Source of the DNA: Salvia splendens
Taxonomy: Eukaryota > Streptophyta > Magnoliopsida > Lamiales > Lamiaceae
Length of the DNA: 64,000 nt
Assembly: GCF_004379255.2 (NCBI RefSeq)
Contig: NC_056051.1
Span: 3,374,062-3,438,061 of the forward strand
Direction of reading: 5' to 3'
A model generated the notes under the pieces. It saw nothing but the letters and a program-made list of their open reading frames with translations. It did no database searches and was not told the DNA's origin. The position numbers and the translations under genes were made by a program. This document shows positions 44,803-58,343 of this stretch, piece after piece (positions within the stretch are counted from its first letter, which is position 1; the number at the start of each line of letters is the position of its first letter).

Positions 44803-46387
44803 CTTAATATCTAAATATATCTTTCTTGCTAAGCAATTTTTTTGGTATTAAACCTGTTTCCAATGCAATTTTTCCCTGAAAAAGTTGAAGAATAGGTCAG
44901 TACAGTGCTATATGTAATTTGTAGTAATCTTGCAATATATTCTATCCGCAAATAACACAATTGAAGAAGGTTCCTTAATTTATGGTTTGAAAGCAGTAGG
45001 ATAAGTATTCTGGAAAGTCATGTAATTATCTTGCTATAAATATTCTGGAAAGTAATGTAATTACCTGATAAGTAGTATAAGTATTCTGGACAGCAATGTA
45101 ATTACCTTAATTTATGGTATGAATTGCTTCTCTTCCTTATGAGAATTCATAACCTGTGCATAAAATGGAGATATTAAGGTTGGAATTAACTGTATTTGAA
45201 TTTATACAATTGTATAGTGCACACTCTATACTGATAGGAAGATAGTTAGGTGTATTCTATTGATGTTAGAAGTGTACTTAATGATTGGTAATTTGATACA
45301 GAAAGGGTATTATGATACTTATTCGAATTGATATACAGCTAATATTATTAATGAAATATGTTACCTTTTGATATGCATTGCTTGGCCTTCTCCCAACCTT
45401 TGTAGACTTGAAGAGGTTCTTATGGAAGGATCCATTTTCAGAACTTTAGCAGCCTCTGTGTAGGTAGCTTTCTTTTTGAATGGCTTTATCTCTATCTTTT
45501 TCTTGTGGAGAGAGTGGTAGGCGGCTGCTTTTTAGGGTTGTAATCAAAAGGTTTTGAACTCCTGCAAAATTGGATTAGTTTAAGTAGAGGAAATACCAAT
45601 CAACACAGTCATTTATTGGGCAAGGCAAATGGACCATTCAATTAATTTCATTTACTGTGTAGATCGTTTTCCAAGACACAACTGCCAGTCATTTATGATT
45701 CTTATAATTAATTCGTGTAATGCATTACCTAATATTGCTAATTCATTTATAACACTGTTTTATAGTTTTTATACCTATTTGATACATACTAAAATATTAT
45801 CTGGTATATATTTTTAATGAGATATGTGAATGGTTTTCCTAATCATTCTGTTTTTTTTTGGAATATGGATTGGTGTACATGTGTGCAGTGCATGGTGGTA
45901 TCCTTGCTCTATAAATATGGCTAATCACTCAGTTTACACATAAGTTAGCTACACACTTTTAAAAACTTACATCAACTTCTTCTCACAGAGCTAAGCACTC
46001 GATTTTTGGTAGTGCTGTCTTTCTTTCATTCTTTTACATTCAGTAGGAAGAATGTTAGAAATCTAAGTATCTTAACATTTTGGTAGTTATTTCTTTCTTT
46101 CATTCTGTTAAAATCAGTAGGAAGTATGTAGAATAGAAAAGTGTTTTACCATTTTTGTGAAAGTTCCTCTTCAAGTCCCTTTAGTTTCAACATATAGCTC
46201 TCCCGTTGTTGCATCTTTCTGCTTGCACAGATTACCAACCTCATCCCCTGCATTTTTTCTGCAAATAAGAGATTATATTGTTATTGGTTTATGTCAATGA
46301 TAAGTGGACTAAGTGTTTAATCTGTTAGTACAGTCCATCTCCTGACAGTATTTCATGTTTCCATGTAATTGAGCAGATTGTGAAGAA

Positions 46388-48756
46388 ATGTCGCCTTTTG
46401 TAACATGCTTAACTAATCTTTCCAAGGCAATCACTACCTCAACCATCAAAGTAAGATGTATCCGTAGGTATGAAGGGGTTCCCGAAGATAAGAATGATAA
46501 CAACCTAGAGTGTGTGTTGCATGATATTGAGGTATCATCTTTTGTTTACCAATGAAGTAGGCTGTTATTGTAAACTAAATGGAACTAATTACTAATGTCT
46601 TGTGTTATTACAGGGGACAAGAATACAAGCATCATTTACTAATAACATCATGAAAAAGCTGGCCTCTCCACTTAGGGAAGGTTGTGTGTTTTATATTAAA
46701 AATTTTTTGGTGCAGAATAACACTCTAAAAAACAAAGCTACAAACCACCAGTTTAGGCTGGTGATGAATAGCTACACTGAGGTGTTTGAGGTTAAAGATT
46801 TGACATTTCCTAGAATGATGTTTGCTTTCAAGCCATTCCCTGAAATTTCCCTATTGAGACAGTATGATGACACAGCTTTTTTTGGTAAGGATTTAAATTC
46901 TATGTTGTAATATGTTTGTTTTAATACTCAGTACATAGGTTTATTTCTGATTTATTATTTTACAGATGTTATTGGAGTTATCACTAATCCAGGAAAAGAG
47001 GTCAAGCAATCTAAGTACAGGCTTATTGAGATTGAAATCAATGATGAACAGTAAGTTGTATGAAGAGTTGTAAATTAAAATTCTGTACTTGGATTTGTCT
47101 GAAAGTTAACACTTCTTTTTTGTGTACAGGCATAATAAAATATTTTGTACAATTTGGGAATCAAATGTTGATTCTTACAAGGAAGATTTCAAAAAGAGTA
47201 AAGGAACCATTCCCGTTGTTATTGTTCAAATTTGCAAGACTAATTTATTCAGAGGTTTCATTTCTCTTACATTTGTCTCTTTGTTGTTTGTTTTTCTTCA
47301 TTGGTTATCTGACATAAACTGTATTCCTAATCTGATTTTTTATGTATTAGGTGAAATGAGAATATCGACACACTTTCAAGCGTCGAAGGTTCTAATTAAT
47401 CCAGAATTAGATGAAGTTACTGCTTTTAGGAAAAGGTATAAGCTATTAGGTGTAATATAGTTCTCACATTTTGTAAGATGAATATGTTCTACAGCTATGT
47501 AGTTATTTATTTTCTTATTGTCAACTGATTTTTGGATGATATTTTTATAGAATTGAAGGTGATGAGAGATTTATTCCCTATGGTTCTTTGGGTCAAGTTG
47601 GACCATTCATTAGCAGTGAGTTTGAAAATCTTACAGTGAAGTCTCTTGAGGATTTAGAATGTCTAGAGGTATTAAATACTTCTTTGTCCAATTGAAATGA
47701 ATAAGTTTACATTGACTTATTTTGTTAATTAAACTGTCTTACATTAGATTAGTTCATTTCTGCCAATTATTCACAGGATGGTTTATATTGGGTTTTTGGA
47801 AAGATTGTATCTGTGGAAGCACATTATGATACATGGTATTACATGTCATGTAAGACCTGTTTTAAGAAGGTGGAGGCAGAGGATAACAAGTTTAACTGTT
47901 CAGTATGTAAGAGCACCTATTCCCATGCTTATAGAAGGTATCATAGCATTAATTTTATATTTTAGGTTTGTTTTGCAGCATAGAACAGAAACTTTATAAT
48001 ATTTGTTAAGTAACATATGTTAAATTTTTATCTTATGTAGGTATAGATTTATTGTCAATATTGTTGATGATACAAGCAACACTTCACTTTTAGTGTGGGA
48101 TAGGGAGGGGATCCAACTGATAGGAAAAAAGGTTTATGAATTCATAGGGGCTGATAATCAGGTTTGTTATTTACAATGTTGATATTATGCTTTTATTGTT
48201 TATGCTTTTATACTATGATAGCTTTTACTAAAAACACTTACATTACAGATTTTGCCAGTGGAGGACATTGCTAAAGAAATAGCAAAGAAGCTGGTGGGGC
48301 AGAGTGTGTTGTTCAAGCTCCAATTCAGAAATCAGTTGGAGTATTACAAATCTTATCCACATACTGTGAACAAAGTATGCAATATTCCTCATGTTGTTGA
48401 GAAGTATACCCCCCAACTGCTTGGTTCGCAGGAAGTTAGGAAAGAACTAAAGTTATCTGATCTAATTTTTGGTTCTGATCTTCCAGAGGTAATTATATTT
48501 TGTGTTGAGGTTTTGCTTTTTAATAATACATGTTGTTGTTGTTGAATAATGTCTGATTATATTTCTGTTATTATTTTTATTTCAGGTATCTCAGAAAAGT
48601 TTTGTTACTCCGGATTTGTCAAGTGTAACAAATGAGATTAATCATGAACGCAACATTGAAGGCTCTGTTAAGAGGTGTTTGGAGGATGATTTTAATTGTT
48701 GTGATGATATTGTTGGCTGTCAGAAGAACAAGAATCAAAAAGTCAGCAAGGAGTAA
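46388..48756 (+). CDS. Replication protein A 70-kDa-like subunit of the Helitron
   Basis: Ten exons: 46388-46531, 46614-46884, 46966-47050, 47130-47254, 47351-47435, 47551-47668, 47777-47937, 48041-48161, 48249-48488, 48586-48756. All are GT-AG with closing frames, giving 506 aa. The N-terminus (MSPFVTCLTNLSKAITTSTI...) begins a DNA-binding OB-fold like plant RFA1-type proteins. A second OB region follows (DVIGVITNPGKEVKQSKYRL...). A four-cysteine zinc ribbon (SCKTC...FNCSVC, about residues 300-320) precedes the C-terminal OB-fold. Plant Helitrons commonly carry such RPA-like genes, thought to bind single-stranded DNA during rolling-circle transposition. The Lys-rich tail could be a nuclear signal. 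No lesion was found. Confidence 0.88.
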
Positions 48757-50462
48757 TAGATTTTCAGTCATTTTAGGTGTTTTGTGCCATTGATGAGAAA
48801 CATTTTGATGTCATGGCAGAGTGGAATGCTCAGATTATCTATTTTGGTTTTAGTTTTGTTGGCAGAACAGTTATATGAGCATGTTTTGGTCTTCTTGCTT
48901 TACTTTAAAGATCTTTCTTTTGCTTTATTTAATCCCTTAATCCCTTAATTCCAAGTGTAGTTTTTATTTCAGCATGTGCCATCGAAGTTTACATCTTTAA
49001 TGAATCAATCTTAAGAGTAACTGAGTCACTAATAACAAAATTAACTAATGATACTTTTTCATCCCATGCACTATTAGAGCTAAAGCAGTGAAAAAAATGT
49101 CTATATGAGATAAAACTATGAAATTAATAGTGAAAGTCTAAGCTTCAATCACCAACCTGTTTTTAGTTATGGAATTAAGTTGCTTCTCTATCAGCCATGT
49201 CTATCATTCTTGAAACTAATGATATGAAACCCCTTTGATTCAAAACAGAAAAACCTGCAATATCAGATGCAGATTTTTTAGATTGAATTTCAGAAGGCAA
49301 CTTTTAAAAACTGAGTGAATCACATCTGGCAGTGCTTACATCCAATACATCAAATTGATCTAAACTATCCCTGCATTCTATGTTTTCACCGTAAATCTGA
49401 TGTGATTGAATTTTGTAGTTAGTTATATTTTGTTTAAGGACAAAATTGGTACTGATTATTAACACTGTGAATCAAAATCTTGAACAGATTATTAACAATG
49501 TGACATATTTTACACTGTTACATATTTGACAAGCTTTGTAAGGCTTGCATAGATTGGTACTGATTATTAATAAACTTATCACTGCTGCACTTGCATAGAT
49601 TCTTGAACAGATTATTAACACTGTGACATATTTTACATGCTTTGTAAGGCCAATATTAGTACTGCATCTAAATTGGATGTAAGCATTGAAGAATTTGGTC
49701 CAATATTTACAGACAAGATCAGTTACCTTCCATGTGGAACAGTTAAAGAGATTTCAAGATATGATTGTACAAAAGTGTTAGGCATAACAACATAAATCTC
49801 ATTGAAGTTTATGTACTTATATGCTTATTAACCCAATATTTGTAGTGCATCACAATTAGATGTAAGCATTGAAGAAGTGAAAGACATATGTAAAGACAAG
49901 ATCTGTGAAATTATCATTTTAACCCATTCGGCAGGGTGAAAGACATGTAATACAAAAGCAAATGGCATAGGAACATAAATATCATTAAAGTTTATACACT
50001 TATCTGCTAATCTCCGCAAGTTGTAGCCATTTTTGTGTTTATCAATCACGTAAAATGTGATTTTGATTTGGGGCAGTTATGCATTGCATTTCCTGTTGAA
50101 AACAAGTATGAAGTAACATATCAAATTGAGCCCATAGAGTTCACAGTATCTGGATAAATTTTAAATATTTTGGGGAAATATAAATGATATATGCTGATTT
50201 TGAAGTTATTTTTTGATTTTTTTTGTTACAAGCCCAACAGGAATACCTAAGTTATCAAATGTAAAGCCCATTTTGCAAGGTATAGGGTCCTGCATAGCTT
50301 GGATGAACTGAAAGGTCATCTTGGGTTATGTGGAGTTCTAAACCTATAAAATATCATCTTTTCCAGTTTCCATTATCTCTCACTGTTTTCTTAAATTGTA
50401 TTTGTTTTGAGATTCATATTATACTATAATCTGTGCAGGTTTCAATTAACAGCTCTGAAGCA
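48757..50462. other. Non-coding Helitron segment with diffuse internal repeats
   Basis: AT-rich. Short segments recur: TGTGACATATTTTACA near 49499 and 49618, TTGTAAGGC near 49537 and 49643, and GATGTAAGCATTGAAGAA near 49677 and 49859. No coding frame was found. It separates the RPA-like and Rep/helicase genes. Confidence 0.5.
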
Positions 50463-50859
50463 ATGAAGAAATTAAAAAAATCAGTAAGACTTAAGAGTAT
50501 GGTATCTGAGAAGTTAACTATGACAAGTTCAGGTACATATTTGGTGCAAAAGACCAAGTTCTCTATTTTGACTGGAATTTGACACCCATCTGATTTTTTT
50601 TATTGTCTTAACTGCCTACTATGATTAATGTTTACACATGCTTTGAAAAAATAATTGATTTATGTATGTTGAAGATGCTATACGTTTTTGAGACAATTTT
50701 TTAAAGCCTATTATGAATGCATTCGAATTTGGTGGCAGATCTGTGTAGGTTTTCACCAATATGTGACAATAATGTACAGAAATCCAAAATAGATAATGGC
50801 TGGGGAAAGGATTTTAGTTACCTTTCGCAGTTAACATCCTCTGTTAGGTTAGAAACCTA

Positions 50860-51400
50860 TATTCGATGATGAATCGACGCCAACAATGTTCATTTTGTTG
50901 CCTCAGATCTGGTATTGTACAGATGAATAAATATCTGCCATCGATTAGAAAAACAATGAGTGTTCTATGATAACAGATCGGAAATGTAAATCAATTAATG
51001 ATCTGTTAAACTTCATGAAGCAAGAAATGGATTTTACCTTTATTTCGTTTGAAATCGAAGTTGGTGTATAGATTTGTGGAGAAACTCTTCGATTTGTACC
51101 CTCAAATCCGTTTAGGGCTTTCGAGAAGCAGTAGATTTGGAGAATGGCGTGAAACTTCTTCGTGGTTGTGGAGGATGGAACAGATCTGCTGACCGGAATC
51201 TTAGGGATACCCATGATATTTGGAGTACGATTGTGGTGGTATCAAGGAGGCATTTTTCGTGGTGGTGGAGAAGGGATAGGAGAAAGTGGTGGAGGAGGGA
51301 GAGAAGACAGCGGTGGAGGGGTGTAAAGCGGCGGATCTGCGAGCCGCTAGGGTTTCCCGTGTTTGGTCGGTGAAGGCATTCTAACACAAACTCTGAATTA
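50860..51400 (-). other. GC-richer segment in a Helitron intron, possible captured gene 5' end
   Basis: The minus strand has AAACCCTAG at about 51346-51354, followed by a CT/CCACC-rich stretch like a plant 5' leader. This composition differs from the surrounding AT-rich Helitron. Frames on both strands are low-complexity and not assignable to a protein. Confidence 0.3.
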
Positions 51401-51796
51401 ACCCATTTCATTTAATTCAATAATGTAATTAGTTTATCAAATGATATAGTTAAAAACCTAAGTTAAGATTACGTAATATATTTTTTAAAATAAGATATTA
51501 GCATTAGTTTATACTGGATTAAATGTAGGCCAAAGTTTGGGCCTGCAATTTATTATTTGGGTTGTTTATTAGTTTACAAATGGGCCATTCTCTTAATTTA
51601 TTTAGACTGATAAGTTATGGATGTAGAATAATTTTTGGGCCTGTTTTTATATAATGTATTTAGATTAGATAATAATAACTTGAGAAAAAAATTAAATTTG
51701 TAATTGTTATATTGATTGTAATGAAATTGTTGTATAGTAAATTTAGTTACGTCTTGAATCATATTTTGTTTTGTTTGATCTTACTATTTTTTTGGT

Positions 51797-52470
51797 CTAT
51801 CAAATGTTGGTATATTTGTTCAAGATCAATAGGTATGAGTTATATTGTTCTTCATCAACCTAATTCATGTATTGTGAATTATAGTATTATTTGTAGTATA
51901 GGGTTTAGAATATGAGTTATGTATATTTTTAAAATTAAAACATTGTAAAATATTGATGATGACTTCTCTTATGTATTAATGCATTTTTTTAGCAAATATG
52001 TGTTTCATTGTTGTGTTCAACAAAAAGTTCACGTTTTAATGAAATAAATTTTTTCAGCCTCTTATTTAATTTACTCTTTGTTATTTTTTTTTATCTTTTA
52101 TTTCAATTGGGTTTTTTTGAACAGAATTTATGCGTATATATTATATTTTTTAAAGTGCAGCATATATGGCTATCCTGTTTTAATATAATATAGATATTTA
52201 TATATAAATGAATAACTTCTTGACAAATAAGTACTTAAAACTCTTTTTATTATTTTGAGAATTTAATGCAAATTATTTTATGGTGAATATTGAATTATAT
52301 CTCTGAAACATATTGTATTGTATTCTAACTTACTAATTTTATTACATTTTTATGTAGTTAATGTTGGTGTATCCGTTCAAAGTTCAATATCTATGAGTGA
52401 TGGTGTACTTGATCAGCCTAATTCGTGTATTGTGAATGATAGTATCATTTGTTCGTCGATCGTAAATCAA
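51797..52470. repeat. Duplicated exon-2 copy inside the Rep/helicase gene
   Basis: About 105 bp at 51797-51905 (AATGTTGGTATATTTGTTCA...CATGTATTGTGAATTATAGT) matches exon 2 of the Rep/helicase gene at 52359-52470 (AATGTTGGTGTATCCGTTCA...CGTGTATTGTGAATGATAGT), roughly 560 bp apart. The upstream copy has diverged and has no clear donor, so it looks like a dead duplicate exon lying in the intron. Confidence 0.75.
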
Positions 52471-55400
52471 AATCGAGGTATTTAATTTTTACATCTTAAA
52501 AAAAAAGAATTATTAAAATATCATGCTTTTATTGTTGTATACACATGATAAGGTTTAGGGAATTATTATTTTTGAAAAATGTATATTTTGTTAAAATACT
52601 ATTTTTATATTGAACAGAATATTGGGATATCGGGGATGCTATATTAAATTGTTCACATTGTGGTGCATTTTTTTGGTTCGAGGAACGTCTTGGGAAACCA
52701 AGTAATGTGACAAATCCAAGATATTCGGGTTGTTGTATGAATGGGAATATCCAGATTCCTAATATGATACCTCCTCCTCGAGTATTATATCGGTTGATGT
52801 TTTCTAATGACTCGAAAAGTACTCATTATTTGAAAAATATCCGATCATATAATTCGATGTTTGGATTTACCTCTATGGGAGGTAAAGTTGATAATAGTAT
52901 CAACACAGGTCATTCTCCACCCACTTTTCGTTTGCATGGCGAAAATTACCATTTAATGGGTAGTCTATTGCCTGAAGATGGTTGTATTCCAAAGTTTGCC
53001 CAATTGTACATTTATGATACGGAAAATGAGATTAATCGTAGGATAAACTCTGTGAGGTATGTTTATTTTCTTATGAAGACAATATAAATAATTTTTTGTT
53101 ATGTAACTAATTTGTGTTGAATTAAATATTATTTTATAGGGGGAGGAATGATTTGAATAATCTGCATTCAGAAATAGTTGTTGATCTCCAAAAAATGTTG
53201 GATGAAGAAAATGTTTTGGTCAAATCCTTCCGAATGGTCAAAGACAAGATTAATGAAGAAAATCATCCAAATGCCAGTTTAAGATTACTTGGCAAGAGAG
53301 GTAGGGATGGGAGAACTTATAACCTTCCTACTGTTTCCGAGGTTGCTTTGCTTGTGGTTGGTGATTTTGATGAAGCTTTGGGTGATAGAGATATTATTGT
53401 TGAAAAACAATCAGGCCGATTGCAACGTATTACGGAACGAAGTCCTTCTTATCTTGCACTTCAGTATCCACTTCTTTTTGCTTATGGTGAGGATGGTTAT
53501 AGCGAAGATATTGGTTTTTCAGATAGTTGCACTTCTTCAAACAAAAGAAAGAAAATTAGTCCGAAAGAATATTTTGCATACCGGTTGCATGATAGACTGA
53601 ATGAGTGTTCTGTTATTTTGTACGCTCGGCGATTATTCCAGCAATTTGTTGTTGATGCTTATACTATGATTGAGACTGGTCGTCTAAGGTTCGTACGCAC
53701 ACAACAGAAAAAATTACGGGCTGAAATGTATAATGGTCTTGCGGAGGCTGTTCTTCGAGGTGAGACAGATGGTTCAATGCATGGTAAACGAATCATTTTG
53801 CCTTCAAGTTTTGTTGGTGAGGCAAGATATATGATTCAGAATTACCAAGATGCCATGGCAATTTGTAGATGGTTTGGTTATCCAAATTTGTTTATTACCT
53901 TTACTTGTAATCCGAAATGGCCAGAGATTGTTAGATTTCTTGGTGCCAAGGGGTTGAAACCGGATGATCGACCCGATGTTGTCTGTAGGATTTTTAAAGT
54001 GAAGTTGGATAATTTGATAAGAGATCTTAAGACCAACCAAATTTTTGGAGCTGTGAAAGCAGGTTTGTTATCATTGTTTAGAAAATTATGTCTTTTCTTC
54101 TAACTAATCCATTTATTGATTTTTCTAATAAATATGTTTGTTAAATTAATCTTTGCAGTTGTGTATACTATTGAGTTTCAGAAACGTGGATTGCCTCATG
54201 CCCATATTTTGCTTTTCTTAAGCAATGAGGACAAATTACCTCAACCTAGACGCATTGATGAGATTATTTCTGCTGAAATTCCTGATCCAGCAATTGATCC
54301 TTGCTATTATGAAAATGTCAAAGAATTCATGGTGCATGGACCATGTGGTGTTGTTCGTAAATCTTCTCCCTGCATGCGTGATGGAAGATGTTCAAAATAT
54401 TTCCCAAAGCAATATCTTGATGCCACAAAGTTTGATGATGATGGTTTTCCGGTTTACAGACGTAGAGATAATGGTCGTGTTGTTATGAAGGATGGTGTGC
54501 CCTTGGATAATAGATATATTGTTCCACACAACCGTGCATTGCTTATGAAATACGGTGGTCACATCAATGTTGAGTGGTGCAATCAATCGCAATCCATCAA
54601 GTATTTGTTCAAGTACATAAACAAGGGTCATGATCGTGTTACAACGTCTTTTTTCCAAACTGGTGCGGATGGTGCTAGGCAGAATTTGGATGAAGTTAGT
54701 TTGTACTATGATTGTAGGTATATATCGCCATGTGAAGCTGCTTGGAGAATTTTCGGATTTGAAATTCAATATAAGGAGCCTTCTGTTGAAAGACTGAGTT
54801 TTCACCTTCCGAATGAACAACATGTTATTTTTAATGAATCAGGTCCGTTGGACAACGTTCTAAATCGTCATACTATTCATCAAAGCAAGTTTTTGGGTTG
54901 GATGGAGGCAAATAAGATTTATTCTGAAGGTCGAAATCTCACTTATGGAGAATTTCCGACCAAATTTGTGTGGAAAACCCATCATTGGCAACCTAGAAAA
55001 CAACGGTTTTCCATAGGGAGGTTGTTTTATGTTGCTCCAGGTTCTGGTGATATCTATTACTTGAGATGTTTGTTGAATATTGTTAAAGGAGCTACATCAT
55101 ACGAAGACATTAGATGTGTCAATGGGGTTCAATATGATACGTTTCGAGATGCCTGCTATGCATTAGGATTGTTGGATGATGATAAAGAATATGTTGATGG
55201 CATTATAGAGGCATCCTTTTGGTCTTCTGCGCATTCTATAAGATTGTTATTTGTGAGTTTATTGACATCAGAATCTATTTCAAGGCCGGATTTTGTTTGG
55301 CGAAGTTGTTGAAAATATTTATCAGATGATGTTCAGTATAACCAACGAAAATTAAGAAATGATGCAGGTATACAATTAGTTTATTATTTTCTTTTTTTAT

Positions 55401-57111
55401 TTACATATTATTGTTTAGTTGTAGTAATGAATTATGTATTATCGTAGGTTTGATGTTGGATGACGAAGAAATTCAGAATTTTGCATTGGCGGAGATTGAG
55501 AAATTGTTGTTAAATTTTGGGAAAAGTTTGCGCGATTTCCAGGGCATGCCTTATCCAAGATCGGAGTATTTTGAATCATTTGACAATAAGTTGATTAGCG
55601 ATGAGTTATGTTATGATCGTGAATCTTTAGGAAGAGAACATTTGGAATTTCTTACCAAGTTCACTGATGAACAACTTTATGTTCATGATACTATTATGTC
55701 ATCTGTCTATTCAAGTGATGGAGGAATGTTTTTTGTCTATGGTTATGGAGGTAATGGTAAAACTTTCATATGGAAGTCTTTGTCAGCCGGGATTCGATCT
55801 AAGGGTGATATTGTTTTAAACGTGGCATCGAGTGGCATAGCTTCTTTACTTTTGCCTGGAGGTAGAACAGCTCATTCTCGATTTAAGATTCCCATCATTG
55901 TTAATGAAGATTCTATGTGCAATATAAAACCAGGGAGTGCACTTGCTGAACTGATTGTAAGAGCTAAGCTTATCATATGGGATGAAGCTCCGATGATTCA
56001 TAAACATTGCGTAGAAGCTGTGGATAGGACTTTTAGAGATATTATGCGTGTATGTAATGAACGTAGTACGGACAAACCCTTTGGCGGAAAAACAGTTGTT
56101 TTTGGAGGTGATTTCAGACAAATCTTACCAGTTGTTCCTAAGGGTAGTAGGCAAGATGTTGTGAATGCCGCTCTTAACTCTTCATATCTTTGGAGGAATT
56201 GCACAGTTCTGAGGTTGACCAAAAACATGCGACTTTTGAGTGCTGCATCTTCTGATGAAGTTTCACAACTGAAGGAATTTTCTTCTTGGGTTGCTTCTAT
56301 TGGAGATGGAGTTGTTGGTGGTCCAAATGATGGTGATGTCACTATTGATCTTCCTTCTGACATTGTTTTGTCTAATTCTGGGGATCCTCTTAGAACAATT
56401 GTTTCAACGATATATCCATCCTATATGAATCATGAGGACTTGATGAAATGTTTGCATGATCGTGCCATACTTGCTCCTACTTTAGAGGTTGTCGATGAGG
56501 TTAACCAATTCATGATGTCATTGGATCAGTCTGAGGGTCGAGTTTATTTGAGTTCTGATAGTATCTCAAACTCAGATTTGACCTCAAATGGCTTAGCTGA
56601 GATACATTCTGTTGAATTCTTGAATAAGTTGAAGTGTTCAGGTACACCTAATCATGAATTGTTATTGAAAGTCGGTACTCCTGTGATGTTGTTAAGGAAT
56701 ATAGATCACTCGAATGGATTGTGTAATGGCACTAGACTGGTAATTACACGTTTGGGTGATTATGTTTTGGAGGGACAAGTATTGGGTGGCCATAATGTTG
56801 GTCATAAAGTTTTGATCCCCCGAATGTCTTTAATACCATCTGATCCAAGGTTGCCATTCAAATTCCAACGACGACAATTTCCTTTGGCTGTGTCGTATGC
56901 AATGACCATCAACAAAAGTCAAGGACAATCTCTATCTCATGTTGGATTATTTTTACGAAAACCAGTCTTCAGTCATGGACAGTTGTATGTTGCTATATCT
57001 AGAGTTACGAGTCGTGGAGGTCTCAAGATTTTAGTTTGTGGAGATGAAGATGATAATAGAAGTGATGCTACTATTAATGTTGTTTACAAAGAAGTTTTTC
57101 AAAACTTATGA

Positions 57112-57876
57112 ACAATTGGTTTGTTTGTTGGGCCTTTCTAATTTTTTCCTTTAATCTCTACTCAACTAACAGGTTCTTTATTTGTGTATCTTTATCTAAC
57201 AAACTTATACTTTTTTATCATTACTCATACATCTTATTATTTTACTCCACTTATACTTTTCTCATTAGTCATACATCTTATTAGTGTGATTTAATAATAA
57301 CATTAATTTAACTTCATTTTGTATAATTATTTCGGTTTAGCCAAATTTAAATTTAATATATACATATTTCAAAATTTTGGAAAGTCTAAAAGATAGAAAT
57401 ATAAGTAAATCAAAGTCAACTTAATTCTAACCATGTATAAACTTAAATATTTATTAAAAAATTATTTAAAAAATATATATTATACAAAGTTCAATAAATA
57501 TAAAATGAAAATTAAAAACTGTATTTAATCAAGAAAGATGTACTATAAATTGATTACATAGTTTTATAAGAAGTACTAAAAGCCTACAAAATATTAAACA
57601 AAAATTTCAAACAATATACAATAAATTAATAATATTCTAAAACCCTAATGCAACATGCGATGCCTCCATCTCTCTCAAGTTTCTCTCTCCCTCCCTCCTT
57701 CCTCCTCCTCCTTAACCGGCGGCGGAAACCATCTCCCCGGCCAGAGCACCGCTCCTTCATCCTCCCTCCTTACGTTTATTTTTTTTGTGAAAACCTGCAT
57801 ATTGTTTTTAATTCTTAGTTTATATTCATTAGTTAAAAATCTTATGCCCCGTGCATAGCACGGGTGTGAATACTAG
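57112..57876 (+). terminator. Helitron 3' region with terminal hairpin
   Basis: After the helicase stop there are 540 bp of AT-rich sequence, then a short CT/GC-rich patch (57655-57770, possibly captured). The transposition terminator follows: stem CCCGTGC / GCACGGG at 57848-57864 and CTAG at 57873-57876. This is the classic Helitron 3' structure; it ends rolling-circle transposition rather than transcription. Confidence 0.85.
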
Positions 57877-58343
57877 TTAGTTATAATATAACAGCAGAAT
57901 AAAATAAAATTTCATAAAATAACATATAGGACCTCGATTCAATAAGAAAGCTTTAATGGCACGAAAAATGTAAATAATATTTACATCGATTCAGTGTGAA
58001 TTCAACGACCTAATAAGGATGCTTTAATATCATTGCATCGACTTATAAAGAAAGCTTTAATTAACTTGCAACGATTCACTCTGTATAGTACAATCAGCAT
58101 TATCCATTATGATAAAAAAAATATGCTATAATAGACAAGAAATGCAAATAAACCGTTACAAAAATAGATAATTATTCAAAGATAATAAAAAAATGCCCAA
58201 AATAACTTTCTCATGCATACCTTCAATTATTAGAAATGTAATCACAACTCTAGCGGGATGAATTATTTGTAAAGAGTTAATACTCTCTCAGGCCCACTCC
58301 AAGTAGAACATTTTTAATTCGGTATGTGATTTTATGCTGTAAG

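Larger units (their letters stand above)
50463..57111 (+). pseudogene. Helitron Rep (HUH) - PIF1 helicase gene with one in-frame stop
   Basis: Six exons fit: 50463-50532, 52358-52477, 52618-53056, 53140-54062, 54159-55367 and 55448-57111, for 1475 codons; the first exon is the least certain. The Rep part has the HUH motif HAH at about residues 531-533 (EFQKRGLPHAHILLF) and the two-tyrosine motif KYLFKYINKG (Tyr 666 and 670). These residues cut and join single strands at Helitron ends. The helicase part has Walker A GYGGNGKT (about 1019-1026), Walker [30 protein letters not shown] and a C-terminal [15 protein letters not shown]. Codon 902 (55310-55312) is TGA, where the family has the aromatic position before KYLSDD; TGG to TGA is the simple reading. 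It is otherwise intact. Confidence 0.88.
44188..57876 (+). mobile_element. 13.7-kb Helitron with RPA-like and Rep/helicase genes
   Basis: The 5' end reads A/TCTATACTAATC (element starts at 44188), matching the usual plant Helitron start. The 3' end has a 7-bp hairpin CCCGTGC-ATA-GCACGGG (57848-57864), eight bases, then CTAG (57873-57876), followed by T. The element therefore sits between an A and a T with no target duplication, as Helitrons do. Inside, both genes expected of an autonomous plant Helitron are on the plus strand: RPA-like (46388-48756) and Rep-PIF1 helicase (50463-57111). Long non-coding stretches lie between them. The Rep/helicase frame carries one in-frame stop, so present autonomy is doubtful. 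Confidence 0.85.

Noticed and set aside
51112..51411. 99-codon minus-strand frame in a Helitron intron
   Set aside because: It is His/Leu/Arg low-complexity from a CCACC-type repeat with no protein-like motif; kept only as a possible captured leader.
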